A DNA stretch of 53,436 nucleotides from Hellea sp. GTDB taxonomy: Bacteria; Pseudomonadota; Alphaproteobacteria; Caulobacterales; Maricaulaceae. The translations under genes and the position numbers were made by a program. The notes beneath the pieces are model-generated. The model was given only the letters and a program-made list of their open reading frames with translations, did not search any database and was not told the DNA's origin. Shown one piece after another: positions 29,536 to 37,600 of the stretch. How positions within the stretch are numbered: position 1 is the stretch's first letter; each line of letters begins with the position of its first letter. The DNA lies in NCBI GenBank assembly GCA_020627655.1, contig JAHDGM010000016.1, positions 1 through 53,436 on the forward strand, written 5' to 3'.

Positions 29536-30012
29536 CTATTTCAGGCGGCCCTTAAAGGCCAGAGCGCCTGTTTCCCCTGGATTGACAGGGCCTGCAATTG
29601 TCCAGCGTATATGAGTGACTTCTTCGGCACGCGCGCTGCGCATAGTGCCGTCAACATCGGCGACCCTAAGGTTTTCTCTTGCCGTGAAATTCTTGCCGCC
29701 ATCAGCTGAGTACACAACAGTTGTACCCATACCAGATGCGCTGCCTTCTACATAATCCACAACCTCAGGAACGGGCATAGTCAGCACAAGATTACTGGCA
29801 GGCTCAGATTTATCATTGGCGTAGTTTAACGTGTAAATAATACGCTCTCCCGGAATCACTTTATCAGCATCCGCCAAAGTCACTTGCTCAGTACCATCAG
29901 GCATTTGCGTACGAACCTCTCGCTGCACAGTTTGTGATGCTGTCAAAGCCATAACGGGCGCAGCAATGCCAAGCATGGCAGAGGCCAAAAGCGTTCTAAC
30001 AAGATATTTCAT
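29536..30012 (-). CDS. Secreted DUF11-like protein
   Basis: 158 aa. Signal peptide residues 1-22 (LLASAMLGIAAPVMA), likely cleaved before LTASQTV. The mature part resembles a single DUF11/CARDB-type beta-sandwich repeat: DKVIPGERIIYTLNYAN, SEPASNLVLTMPVPE, YVEGSASGMGTTVVYSADGG and a final HIRWTIAGPVNPGETGAL block. Such domains usually occur in tandem in surface proteins; here there is only one, so it may be a small periplasmic or secreted adhesin-like module. Bordered by its own terminator (29488-29516). Function unknown. Confidence 0.72.
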   Translation of the reverse strand: MKYLVRTLLASAMLGIAAPVMALTASQTVQREVRTQMPDGTEQVTLADADKVIPGERIIYTLNYANDKSEPASNLVLTMPVPEVVDYVEGSASGMGTTVVYSADGGKNFTARENLRVADVDGTMRSARAEEVTHIRWTIAGPVNPGETGALAFKGRLK

Positions 30013-30132
30013 GGATATATCCTCTAATAATTTATAGCTCTAAATTAGCTCAGCTTGCTTAATAGAGAATAAAGACCAAGGTTAAAATTCATTACATTAG
30101 AGTCATTTGCGAGACGCTGATTTATCTGGCGT

Positions 30133-30795
30133 TCAGCTTTGTCCCTCCAGAAACTCTGTTAATAAGGCTGCATAGCCATCCCCCTCACTCCAATAAGGTG
30201 TGATTTGGATGAGCGTCATGAAAACGCCCTGATCAATCAGAATTTTTGGCGGCGTCGTACCATGGCGCAAATCATGATATTGTAGCCAAAACGTGAAATG
30301 TTGGGCAATTCGGCCTGCAAGCGCGCCTTTTTCGCCCTCTTGAAACTGAAGGTAACCCCCATCTTCCAGATTAGAAATAAGTGTAAAGGCCGTTTGTTCT
30401 TTCAAGGCAAGAATGCGGGAAAACCGGGTATGTAATTCAGGGATCCGCATTAGAATTTCCGACATATTCCGGTAGAAAAACCGAAAATCGTAAATTTCCT
30501 CAAATATAATATAAAGATAAACCCAATTATCCTGCAGGCTAAGCGGTTTAGTCAGGGGGCCCGAAAGTATTAAACGGATTTCTTCTTCAAAATCATCGAA
30601 TAATGCCGTGATAATCTCTGCCTTGCCCTTGTAATGGTAATAGAGATTACCGGGGCTGATACCCATGACAGAAGCCACATCAACGGCGCTAACCTGAGCC
30701 TCGCCTTCATTATTAAAAAGTTCCAGCGCCGTCTTTAATATGCGCGTCTTGGTTTTAGAGCGCCGGGGTTTCATATCTGGCACGGTATTAGGCAC
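30133..30795 (-). CDS. phaD: TetR-family regulator of the pha locus (PhaD-like)
   Basis: 220 aa from GTG 30795; an in-frame ATG at 30774 is an alternative. N-terminal helix-turn-helix: TKTRILKTALELFNNEGE, VSAVDVASVMGISPGNLYYHYKGKAEII, named by position 16-62. The C-terminal ligand-binding part is all helical (DFRFFYRNMSEIL). It begins 5 nt after the phasin stop and is the last gene of the phaC-phaZ-phasin unit. In Pseudomonas a TetR protein (PhaD) sits in the same pha cluster and controls phasin and synthase genes; the PhaD symbol is given by context and overall type, not by alignment. Confidence 0.72.
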   Translation of the reverse strand: MPNTVPDMKPRRSKTKTRILKTALELFNNEGEAQVSAVDVASVMGISPGNLYYHYKGKAEIITALFDDFEEEIRLILSGPLTKPLSLQDNWVYLYIIFEEIYDFRFFYRNMSEILMRIPELHTRFSRILALKEQTAFTLISNLEDGGYLQFQEGEKGALAGRIAQHFTFWLQYHDLRHGTTPPKILIDQGVFMTLIQITPYWSEGDGYAALLTEFLEGQS

Positions 30796-30800
30796 CTGAA

Positions 30801-31268
30801 CTACTTCTTGGCAGTCCGTTGGGTCTTAGTCGTTTTCTTCGCCGGTTTTTTCACGCTCTTCTTGGGCGCTTTACGGACAGGTTTTTTAGGCTCCAGCAAA
30901 GATAAAATTTTATCAAGCTTGGCATCCATAGCGTTCATTCGTGCTTCGAGCGCATCAATATCCTGCGCCATCTCTTCGCCCCGAGAAAGACGGGATCGCA
31001 TTTTGGAAATTCTGTCGTCCAAATCAAGATCAGGCATTTTAGCCTTCTTCATCATGGATTTAGATTTGGCACCAACCAGACTTTCGATCATTTCGCCCTT
31101 TTGTACCAGCTCATCAAAAACTTTACTGGTATTACCCGTCACATCTTTAAATGCTTCCTGAGCTTCCGTAAAAGCTCTGCCATACGCTCCGATACCTGCC
31201 AGCCATATGCGCCTTGCGGTTTCGCCAGTAGGCTTTTTATCACTCGATTTATCTTTTTTGTCCGCCAT
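30801..31268 (-). CDS. Phasin, PhaI/PhaF type, with basic C-terminal tail
   Basis: 155 aa. Polyhydroxyalkanoate granule-associated protein: RRIWLAGIGAYGRAFTEAQEAF, then FDELVQKGEMIESLVG is the phasin core of the PhaI/PhaF group. Residues about 75-125 form a coiled coil (DRISKMRSRLSRGEEM, LEARMNAMDAKLDKIL). The last 25 residues are Lys/Ala/Pro-rich (PKKSVKKPAKKTTK), the histone-like tail that in PhaF binds DNA. SD GGGGAGG precedes ATG 31268. It lies 28 nt after phaZ and 5 nt before the TetR gene. It would coat granules and may tether them to the nucleoid. Confidence 0.85.
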   Translation of the reverse strand: MADKKDKSSDKKPTGETARRIWLAGIGAYGRAFTEAQEAFKDVTGNTSKVFDELVQKGEMIESLVGAKSKSMMKKAKMPDLDLDDRISKMRSRLSRGEEMAQDIDALEARMNAMDAKLDKILSLLEPKKPVRKAPKKSVKKPAKKTTKTQRTAKK

Positions 31269-31296
31269 AATAACCTCCCCGTTATCTTTTTGCGGT

Positions 31297-32184
31297 TTAA
31301 AAATGCGCGTATGATGCCGTTACTGACGGCAATTGTATAGGCTCCATTTCAGGGAGCGGTACTTCCGGTTCATTAAAGAAAACCCGAAGCTCATGTATAA
31401 ACTCTTCACGGCGGGTGAGCATGAATAAATGTCCTGCACCCTTAAATTCGTGATATTTGGAGTTTTTCAAAACGGCATGCAACATTTTCCCATTAATCGG
31501 ACGAACAATATGATCATTATCGCCCATCAAAATAAGGCTGGGTACTTTTATGCGCCGCAAAAACGGGAGGCTTGACCACCCGGCCATTGCGCCGAGTTGA
31601 TACATATAACCTTTCACACTCGGCGGGATCATATTGATAGAAAAATCATTCACAGCTTTTGTGGCATCCCCGTAAAGCGTTTCGAAATTTTTCGTCAAAA
31701 AATCTTTATCCATATAGCGTCTGGGGGACATCATTTTGGCCAAGGCCGAAATTTTACCGGGAACCATAGTTACGCCGGAAGTCGTCGCACATAGAACCAT
31801 ATGACGGACCATATCCTGATATTGCCATGCAAATTGCTGCGCGGGGCCCCCGCCCCAGGATACACCCAGAACGTCAACTTCATCATAGCCGTTATTTTTC
31901 AAAATCTGTTTGGCAGCACTTGCTATCCACCACGGTCTATAGGGAAAGCTGGGATCCGGTGAGCCGCCAATACCCGGCATATCGAATGTGATAATATCCC
32001 GTCCGGTAAAACTATCAGCAAATGTCTGAGCGATTTCCAAATTTGCGCCAATGCCGTTAAAAAATAGAAGCGGCGTCCGCTTACCCTCGCCTTTATCCAC
32101 ACCGTCCCAGATCGCTGTCCGCAATTGTTGATTGCCGATTTTGGAAAAAAATATCCGCGGCAGGTTTGGATGAAAATCCGTCAT
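31297..32184 (-). CDS. phaZ: Intracellular medium-chain-length PHA depolymerase (alpha/beta hydrolase)
   Basis: 295 aa alpha/beta hydrolase. It closely follows the Pseudomonas PhaZ pattern: RTAIWDG, TPLLFFNGIGANLE, DMPGIGGS, nucleophile elbow GVSWGGGPAQQFA (S109), TSGVTMVPGK, SPRRYM, MGDNDHIVRPIN (candidate acid) and GAGHLFMLTRREEF (H251). That combination distinguishes mcl-PHA depolymerases from PhaZ1-type PHB depolymerases. It would mobilise stored 3-hydroxyacyl units. It follows phaC by 75 nt and precedes the phasin by 28 nt on the same strand, so it is probably cotranscribed. Substrate chain length is inferred from pattern. Confidence 0.85.
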   Translation of the reverse strand: MTDFHPNLPRIFFSKIGNQQLRTAIWDGVDKGEGKRTPLLFFNGIGANLEIAQTFADSFTGRDIITFDMPGIGGSPDPSFPYRPWWIASAAKQILKNNGYDEVDVLGVSWGGGPAQQFAWQYQDMVRHMVLCATTSGVTMVPGKISALAKMMSPRRYMDKDFLTKNFETLYGDATKAVNDFSINMIPPSVKGYMYQLGAMAGWSSLPFLRRIKVPSLILMGDNDHIVRPINGKMLHAVLKNSKYHEFKGAGHLFMLTRREEFIHELRVFFNEPEVPLPEMEPIQLPSVTASYAHF

Positions 32185-32259
32185 AAAATACCTAAAGTTT
32201 GATTCGCCTATTCTATAGACCTTATATGCTGCGCGCCTTAACGGAACCCAAATATTACA

Positions 32260-33939
32260 TCAGGTGAAAACGTAAGAACCCGGTGCCTTTTTGATAGGCG
32301 GATAAGCCTTACTTCCAAGAGCTTTAGGTGATTTTTTCATTTCACCTGAACGAATAGACAGCCATTCATCCCACCGTGGCCACCAGGAGCCCTCTACCTG
32401 TTCAGCTCCGCCGACCCACTCATCGGCCGTTTCGGGAAATTCACTATTAGTGAAATATTTCGCTTTTGGATTACCAGGAGGATTAAGAAGCGATTGAATA
32501 TGTCCGCTGTTAGACAATACAAAATCAAGTTCCCCGCCAAAGAGGTGCACATTGCGATAACAAGCTTTCCAAGGCGTGATGTGATCCGTTACCCCGGCCA
32601 CCATAAAACCGTCCTGTGTCACGGCACTAAGATCGACAATATTGCCCATAAACTCAACCACGCTGTCGCGCTGGAATCGTTTGTCATAGAAAATATCCAG
32701 ATAGTCAGAATGAAGCTGCGCTGGCAGGTTAGTTGTGTCATTGTTCCAGTACAGAACGTCAAATGGGGGCGGATCTTCACCCAATAGATAATTATTGACC
32801 ACGTAATTCCAAATCAGATCATTTGGCCGCATCCATGCAAATGAACGCGCCAGTTCATCACCGGATAATATACCTTTTTTCGCGCTGTGCTTACGGGCCG
32901 CTTCTATGGCGCCATCGGTCACAAACAGGCCGACCTCACTGTCGGATTTTTTACCGTCCAGCACACAAACCATAAGTGAATACGCATTAATCCGGTTATC
33001 ACCGCGAGCAGCCAGTTCGGATAAGAACAGTGATGTCGTGATTCCGCCAGAACAGGCACCGGATACATTGATCCGCGGTGATCGCGTAATTTTCTTAATT
33101 ACATCAGTCGACTCAATCAAAGCCTGTACGTAATTGGCAAGGCCCCAATGGGAATGTTGACGGGTTGGATTACGCCAGGATACGGCAAAAACCTGATAAC
33201 CCCGAGACGTCAAGAACCGAATAATGGATTTATTGGGCGCCAGATCATTAGCATAGAATTTATTGATTTGCGGCGGGATGATCATGATCGGAATTTTGTA
33301 AACTTCATCCGTCGTTGGCTGATACTGTATCAGCTCAAGCATTTCATCTTTATAAACAACTGCGCCTTTGGATGTTGCTATATTTTCACCGACTTTAAAT
33401 GGGCGTCCATCCACTTGGCTCGGCATACCGCCATTATTACGCAGATCACTATATGCATTTTTAAGGCCGCGAAGAACCGATGTTCCGCCCGTTTCATAAA
33501 GCTTTTTCATAGCAGCCGGATTACCCAGAAGCGTGTTAGTCGGCGCAAGGCTGTCGATAATGATATCGAGCATGAAATTTGCCCGTACCTTATCCGGCTC
33601 TGTGGCGCCGCTATCTTCGATCCAGCCTTTCAGTTCATTACGCATGGCAAGCCAGCTTTGTAAGCCGCGCTTATAGATAGGGTTTTTTACCCAGGTCTCA
33701 TCTTTAAAGCGGCGATCCCGACGATCTGGCTCAATTTCCGATGTGCCTTTGGCAATTTCGACCAGTTCCTTACCATATTGGCCCAGATGTTTGGCAAACG
33801 GCTTAGGTTGTTTGGCCGCAGTTTTCACAAGAATGCCCAGAGATTTGACAAAATCTGAGCGCCGGACGCCCACTAAAGTGTTGACCGCTGTTGTCGTTTC
33901 CGCAGCCTTTTTGCCAATTTTATCTGGTGATTGTGCCAT
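32260..33939 (-). CDS. phaC: Class II-like polyhydroxyalkanoate synthase
   Basis: 559 aa, the same length as Pseudomonas PhaC1. It polymerises (R)-3-hydroxyacyl-CoA on the granule surface. The nucleophile C296 is in GACSGG, D452 in GVTDHITPW, and H480 in SNSGHIQ; these numbers match the published Pseudomonas triad. Other class II-type segments are NPIYKRGLQSWLAMR, DSLAPTNTLLGNPAA, NNGGMPSQV, PPQINKFYANDLAP and AWMRPNDLIWNYVVNNYLLG. Most alphaproteobacterial synthases are class I or IV-unlike relatives with a different box (GYCxGG), so this is an atypical synthase for the group. ATG 33939 has GGGAGGAAG upstream. First gene of phaC-phaZ-phasin-phaD; no phaA/phaB adjacent. Confidence 0.9.
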   Translation of the reverse strand: MAQSPDKIGKKAAETTTAVNTLVGVRRSDFVKSLGILVKTAAKQPKPFAKHLGQYGKELVEIAKGTSEIEPDRRDRRFKDETWVKNPIYKRGLQSWLAMRNELKGWIEDSGATEPDKVRANFMLDIIIDSLAPTNTLLGNPAAMKKLYETGGTSVLRGLKNAYSDLRNNGGMPSQVDGRPFKVGENIATSKGAVVYKDEMLELIQYQPTTDEVYKIPIMIIPPQINKFYANDLAPNKSIIRFLTSRGYQVFAVSWRNPTRQHSHWGLANYVQALIESTDVIKKITRSPRINVSGACSGGITTSLFLSELAARGDNRINAYSLMVCVLDGKKSDSEVGLFVTDGAIEAARKHSAKKGILSGDELARSFAWMRPNDLIWNYVVNNYLLGEDPPPFDVLYWNNDTTNLPAQLHSDYLDIFYDKRFQRDSVVEFMGNIVDLSAVTQDGFMVAGVTDHITPWKACYRNVHLFGGELDFVLSNSGHIQSLLNPPGNPKAKYFTNSEFPETADEWVGGAEQVEGSWWPRWDEWLSIRSGEMKKSPKALGSKAYPPIKKAPGSYVFT

Positions 33940-34024
33940 TCTTCTTCCTCCCGCTGATCTTGTACAATATTAAAGCCGTATTTTAACGACCATGCAAGAG
34001 CCATGCGACTGTGGCGTAAATATG

Positions 34025-34053
34025 AAAAGGCGCGAACCAAAGGTCCGCGCCTT
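34025..34053 (-). terminator. Terminator downstream of the basic phasin gene
   Basis: AAGGCGCG (34027-34034) pairs with CGCGCCTT (34046-34053) with further inner pairing (ACC/GGT), followed on the minus strand by TTTT. It lies 24 bases after the phasin stop and before phaC, so the two transcripts are largely separate. Confidence 0.75.
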
Positions 34054-34077
34054 AGGAATTCTAACTAAGTTAGCAGC

Positions 34078-34566
34078 TTAAGCGGCTTTTTGTGTCTTAG
34101 CTGTCTTCATTTTAGCTTTGGCAGTCTTTGAGATAGATGCTTTTTTACCCAAAGCGACAATTTTCTTGTTCAAAGCTTTGATTTCAGTTTCCAGCTCTTC
34201 AACACGATCATTCGCAGACTTTGGCAGAGCAGCTTTGAACTTCTCTGTACCTTCTTCGAAACGCTCAGTTACAACTGTTTGTGTTGTTTTGAAAACGTCA
34301 CCGGCTTTGGCTTCGATGTCTTCGCCGCGCTCAACCAATTGATCAAACAGACCATCAGTAGATGCTTTTACCTGGTTCCAGCGATATTGAGCACGCTCAA
34401 AAGCTGCGCCGTACAGACCGACATATGCCAAGGCGCCTTTACGGGCCATTTCACGGGCAGTAAGTGTTGTTTTTTCAGCTGATTTTACAGTTTTCTTTGT
34501 TGTTTTAGTGACTTTCTTAGTCGCTTTCTTGGCAGATGTTTTTGCCTTTGCTTGAGCTTTCGCCAT
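34078..34566 (-). CDS. Second phasin with basic N-terminal tail and coiled coil (PhaF-like)
   Basis: 162 aa. Residues 1-35 are Lys/Ala-rich (AKAKTSAKKATKKVTKTTKK), like the AAKK repeats of PhaF. The core RKGALAYVGLYGAAFERAQ and LFDQLVERGEDIEAKAG is the PhaI/PhaF phasin domain, and about 120-143 is a leucine-zipper coiled coil (RVEELETEIKALNKKIVAL). A second basic patch closes the chain. SD AAAGGAAC precedes ATG 34566. It has its own terminator and sits directly upstream of phaC. In this protein the tail lies at the N terminus, while the other phasin (30801) has it at the C terminus. Granule coating and nucleoid tethering are inferred. Confidence 0.82.
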   Translation of the reverse strand: MAKAQAKAKTSAKKATKKVTKTTKKTVKSAEKTTLTAREMARKGALAYVGLYGAAFERAQYRWNQVKASTDGLFDQLVERGEDIEAKAGDVFKTTQTVVTERFEEGTEKFKAALPKSANDRVEELETEIKALNKKIVALGKKASISKTAKAKMKTAKTQKAA

Positions 34567-34683
34567 GATATGTTCCTTTTCAAAATGCGCCGAAAAGAAT
34601 TGTCATCGGCGTCCTTGAAAAGATAAATAGGGAAAAAAATTAGAAACCGCACCCTAATCGGATTTGCGGGCTCAACGCCTCAT

Positions 34684-35106
34684 TTAATTATAATAGGCGG
34701 CATGGCCGTTGGACCGTAGTTCACTCGCCAGCTGGGCTTCGAGCTTTTCGGCAACGGCGCGCGATTTGATAGGGTTGTGATGTTCAAAAAGACTATGGCT
34801 TAAAAACAGGCCGTAATCGCGCGCAAAGCGGTTAGAGCGGTTTTGCGTAATCACCTTACCTTTGCCGCGCGCATTCCCGCACTGACATGTAAATTTTATC
34901 CGCCAGCCATAGCATTCTTTATGCTGGGCGAAACGGCACTCGGGCTTATGCATGGATTGCCCAACATAGTAAAAGTCACAGCCATCATGAAGCGGATAAT
35001 CCCAGTCAATATGATCATTTTGATCACAAAATTTATGAGGCGGTTTTCCAGTCCTCCGGATCATGGCATCCCGGTCCAGTCTGATCGCATAAACATAATA
35101 AGGCAT
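34684..35106 (-). CDS. Small GIY-YIG-like protein
   Basis: 140 aa. YYVYAIRL at residues 3-10 and FYYVGQS at about 46-52 resemble the two beta strands of a GIY-YIG fold with a long insertion between them; the following PECRFAQHKECYG supplies a candidate arginine and histidine, and VAEKLEAQLASELRSNGHAAYYN (by position, final 23 residues) a late acidic helix and asparagine. This is not the standard UvrC or Slx1 arrangement, so the assignment is tentative. Its ATG overlaps the TAA of the thpR gene by one base (TAATG), so it is translationally coupled to an RNA phosphodiesterase. Function unknown. Confidence 0.5.
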   Translation of the reverse strand: MPYYVYAIRLDRDAMIRRTGKPPHKFCDQNDHIDWDYPLHDGCDFYYVGQSMHKPECRFAQHKECYGWRIKFTCQCGNARGKGKVITQNRSNRFARDYGLFLSHSLFEHHNPIKSRAVAEKLEAQLASELRSNGHAAYYN

Positions 35107-35657
35107 TATGAACCCAAAAGCGGGTAACCGGCTTCGCTCTTGTAAAGATTGGCTCCGGATTTGCGGCGCCAGCTGGAGTAAAGAAAAAACCGGTCCACCA
35201 GAAAAGGGCCTGATTTAAAACCGTTCCAGAAATGCTCCCATTTCACGATGCCTTCAATATCCGGATAAGATTTCAGATAGGCCAGTGTTACATGCGGAGT
35301 ATATTCACGGCGCTCAAGCTTTACATTTGCCGTCTGGGCAGCTGACTTCACGGCTTTATGCAGGCGCGTTAGTTCGAGACTTTCATTCACGCCCACCCAT
35401 AAAGCATGGGGTTCACTTTTTCCGAAATGCCCCACACCGGACAATGACAGCTCAAAGGGGGCACAGGATATACCCGCCAGCTTTTCATCCAGAAGCTCAG
35501 CTTGTTCTCCTGTCACATCTCCGAAAAAACCAAGCGTAATATGAAACTTTTCCGGGCTCGACCATTTTGCGCTATCCACGCCGGTTTGCAGCCGCGATAG
35601 ATCCAGGACAATATCATCGGGCGGGCGAATAGCGGCAAATAATCGATAAATTTCCAT
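35106..35657 (-). CDS. thpR: RNA 2',3'-cyclic phosphodiesterase (LigT/ThpR)
   Basis: 183 aa, 2H phosphoesterase family. Two HxTL motifs give the active site: HITL at 39-42 and HVTL at 122-125. Additional landmarks are ACPF-like APFELSLSGVGHFG and LFAAIRPP at the start. It hydrolyses 2',3'-cyclic phosphates of RNA to 2'-phosphates. The stop overlaps the start of the small GIY-YIG-like gene by one base, and the upstream aldo-keto reductase gene ends 26 nt before its start. Confidence 0.92.
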   Translation of the reverse strand: MEIYRLFAAIRPPDDIVLDLSRLQTGVDSAKWSSPEKFHITLGFFGDVTGEQAELLDEKLAGISCAPFELSLSGVGHFGKSEPHALWVGVNESLELTRLHKAVKSAAQTANVKLERREYTPHVTLAYLKSYPDIEGIVKWEHFWNGFKSGPFLVDRFFLYSSWRRKSGANLYKSEAGYPLLGS

Positions 35658-35683
35658 GAATGCTTAAATGGTGAATATAGACA

Positions 35684-36730
35684 CTATGGACAAGGTGAGC
35701 GGTGAACTTTCTGAATACGTGTTGCCTGCTTTTCCATATCCTGCGTCCAAACAATATTATGTGCTTCAATATTTTCTTTCAGCTGCTCCATAGTCGTCGC
35801 GCCAATGATATTAGAAGTCACAAATTCCCGGCTTTCCACAAATTTGAGGGCAAATTGTGTTGGCGTAAGGCCCAAAGCCCGAGCGGTGTTATTGCAATCC
35901 GTTATTGCCTCTATACCGCCAGGGCCCTCATAACGGCCTAGAAACTGATTAAATAAAGCCTTACGAGATTTTTCCGGCAAAGCACCGTCATCATATTTTC
36001 CCGTCAAATAGCCCTGCGCCAAAGGTGAATAGGCCAGCAGGCCGACCTGTTCGCGCATGGCAATTTCGGCGCTGGCGTAATCATGACGCCGCGATACAAG
36101 CGAATATACACATTGATTGGAAACCATACGTGGCCAGCCTCGGGTCTCAGCAATAGCCAGAAACTTCATCACGGCCCATGGGTATTCATTGGATACTCCG
36201 ATATGCCGGATGTTTCCCTTTTCCACATGGCGGCTCAGGCTTTCCAGAATATCTTCAAGTGGCTCCATATCAGCGGCATCATAATCCCGATAGGCATGAA
36301 AGCCGAAACCCGGTATCGCCCGATCCGGCCAATGGAGCTGGTAAAGATCAATATAATCCGTCTGTAACCGCCGAAGAGACTTCTCCACAGCTTCGTCAAT
36401 TTGTGCGCGTGTATGCCGCGGTTCTATTTTATCATCCCGGCACCAAACCATTTGGGACCGGCCCGTTATTTTGGAAGCCAAAATAAAATCTTCACGCCGA
36501 CCGCGGGCCTTAATCCAGGTGCCTATATATGCCTCAGTGCGGCCTTGAGTGCGCGGATCACCGGGAACCGGATACATCTCGGCCGTATCAATAAAATTGA
36601 TGCCATGATCCACCGCATAATCGAGCTGTTCATGCGCCTCAGCTTCGGTATTTTGCTCGCCCCAAGTCATAGTTCCCAGACAGATTGAGCTAACTTTGAC
36701 ATCTGTACGGCCTAATGGTCTTAATTCCAT
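35684..36730 (-). CDS. tas: NADP(H)-dependent aldo-keto reductase, Tas type
   Basis: 348 aa TIM-barrel oxidoreductase. Matches the Tas (YgdS) branch: LGTMTWGEQNTEAEAHEQLDYAV, NFIDTAEMYPVPGDP with catalytic Asp and Tyr, ILASKITGRSQ (Lys), DLYQLHWPDR (His) and GLLAYSPLAQGYLTGKY. The C terminus ends in the usual substrate loop. Reduces aldehydes or ketones with NADPH; physiological substrate unknown. Divergent from the Bax inhibitor-1 gene with a 94-bp shared promoter region. Confidence 0.9.
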   Translation of the reverse strand: MELRPLGRTDVKVSSICLGTMTWGEQNTEAEAHEQLDYAVDHGINFIDTAEMYPVPGDPRTQGRTEAYIGTWIKARGRREDFILASKITGRSQMVWCRDDKIEPRHTRAQIDEAVEKSLRRLQTDYIDLYQLHWPDRAIPGFGFHAYRDYDAADMEPLEDILESLSRHVEKGNIRHIGVSNEYPWAVMKFLAIAETRGWPRMVSNQCVYSLVSRRHDYASAEIAMREQVGLLAYSPLAQGYLTGKYDDGALPEKSRKALFNQFLGRYEGPGGIEAITDCNNTARALGLTPTQFALKFVESREFVTSNIIGATTMEQLKENIEAHNIVWTQDMEKQATRIQKVHRSPCP

Positions 36731-36752
36731 GGAAACCTCTGCGTGAAATATT

Positions 36753-36786
36753 TTGTAATTTTAGAAAAATGCCCTATATTACAGGG
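36753..36786 (+). promoter_or_regulatory. Candidate promoter with CCCTATATTACAGGG palindrome upstream of the BI-1 gene
   Basis: TTGTAA (36753-36758) and TATATT (36775-36780) are spaced by 16 nt, about 45 bp before ATG 36825. The -10 lies inside an imperfect palindrome, CCCTATATTACAGGG (36772-36786), that could be an operator. Plausible but unproven. Confidence 0.35.
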
Positions 36787-36824
36787 TAATAGACATTTGG
36801 GTCTCTTAACCGCAAGGAGTTTTT

Positions 36825-37544
36825 ATGACCAATCGTTCACCGCAAACCATGGGCACCGCCACTGATGTCGGTCTCAAGAATTTTATGGTTGGCACTTATC
36901 GCTGGATGGCTGTTGCCATGGCTATCACAGCTGGCGTCGCGTTTTATGGCGGCCAATTTATCAAATCCAGCCCGCAATTAATGGGTATTCTCTTTAATCC
37001 ATTCATGCTGCTTGGCTTTGTCATAGCTATTCCAGTGCTGTTCGGCGCCATTGGCCGCAAAGTTCATACGATGAGCCGCGGCGGTATGATGGCTTTCCTA
37101 TTTGGATTCTCAGCATTCCTCGGCGTCTTTATGTCAGCCGTATCGCTTTTCACGCCAGGGATGGTCATTGCTAAAATCTTTTTCATGACTGTCGCTATGT
37201 TCGCAGCGCTTAGCCTGTTTGGATATTCAACTGAGCGTAACCTATCCACCTATATTAAATACGCGATAGCGGCATTTATGGGATATGTAGCGATCAGTCT
37301 TCTGGGAGCCTTCTTCCCGGCTCTTCGCCCAACCGGACCGCTTGATATTATTATCAATGTTGTCGCTCTAGCGGCGATTGCATTCATTACGGCATGGGAA
37401 ACCCAGATGCTCAAGCAAACTTATTACGGCGCGCAGGGCAATGCCACTTTGATGCAAAACCTGCCAATCTTCGGCGCGGCAAGCTTACTTCTGGCTTTTG
37501 TGAACATGTTCAATATCCTGTTGAGCCTGTTTGGCAGCGAATAA
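36825..37544 (+). CDS. Bax inhibitor-1/YccA family membrane protein
   Basis: 239 aa with seven predicted membrane segments separated by short loops. The opening LKNFMVGTYRWMAVAMAITAGVAFYGG and the C-terminal ALAAIAFITAWETQMLK belong to the BI-1/TMBIM family, which act as pH-regulated calcium-leak or FtsH-interacting inner-membrane proteins in the studied members. SD AAGGAG sits 5 nt before ATG 36825. It ends in its own terminator. Confidence 0.93.
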   Translation: MTNRSPQTMGTATDVGLKNFMVGTYRWMAVAMAITAGVAFYGGQFIKSSPQLMGILFNPFMLLGFVIAIPVLFGAIGRKVHTMSRGGMMAFLFGFSAFLGVFMSAVSLFTPGMVIAKIFFMTVAMFAALSLFGYSTERNLSTYIKYAIAAFMGYVAISLLGAFFPALRPTGPLDIIINVVALAAIAFITAWETQMLKQTYYGAQGNATLMQNLPIFGAASLLLAFVNMFNILLSLFGSE

Positions 37545-37564
37545 ACTTAACGACATAAAACAAG

Positions 37565-37592
37565 AAAGCGCCTCTTTTGGGGCGCTTTTTTT
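37565..37592 (+). terminator. Intrinsic terminator of the BI-1 gene
   Basis: AAAGCGCC (37565-37572) pairs with GGCGCTTT (37581-37588), T-rich loop, followed by T. It separates the BI-1 gene from the convergent DUF2794 gene. Confidence 0.88.
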
Positions 37593-37600
37593 ATGGATAG

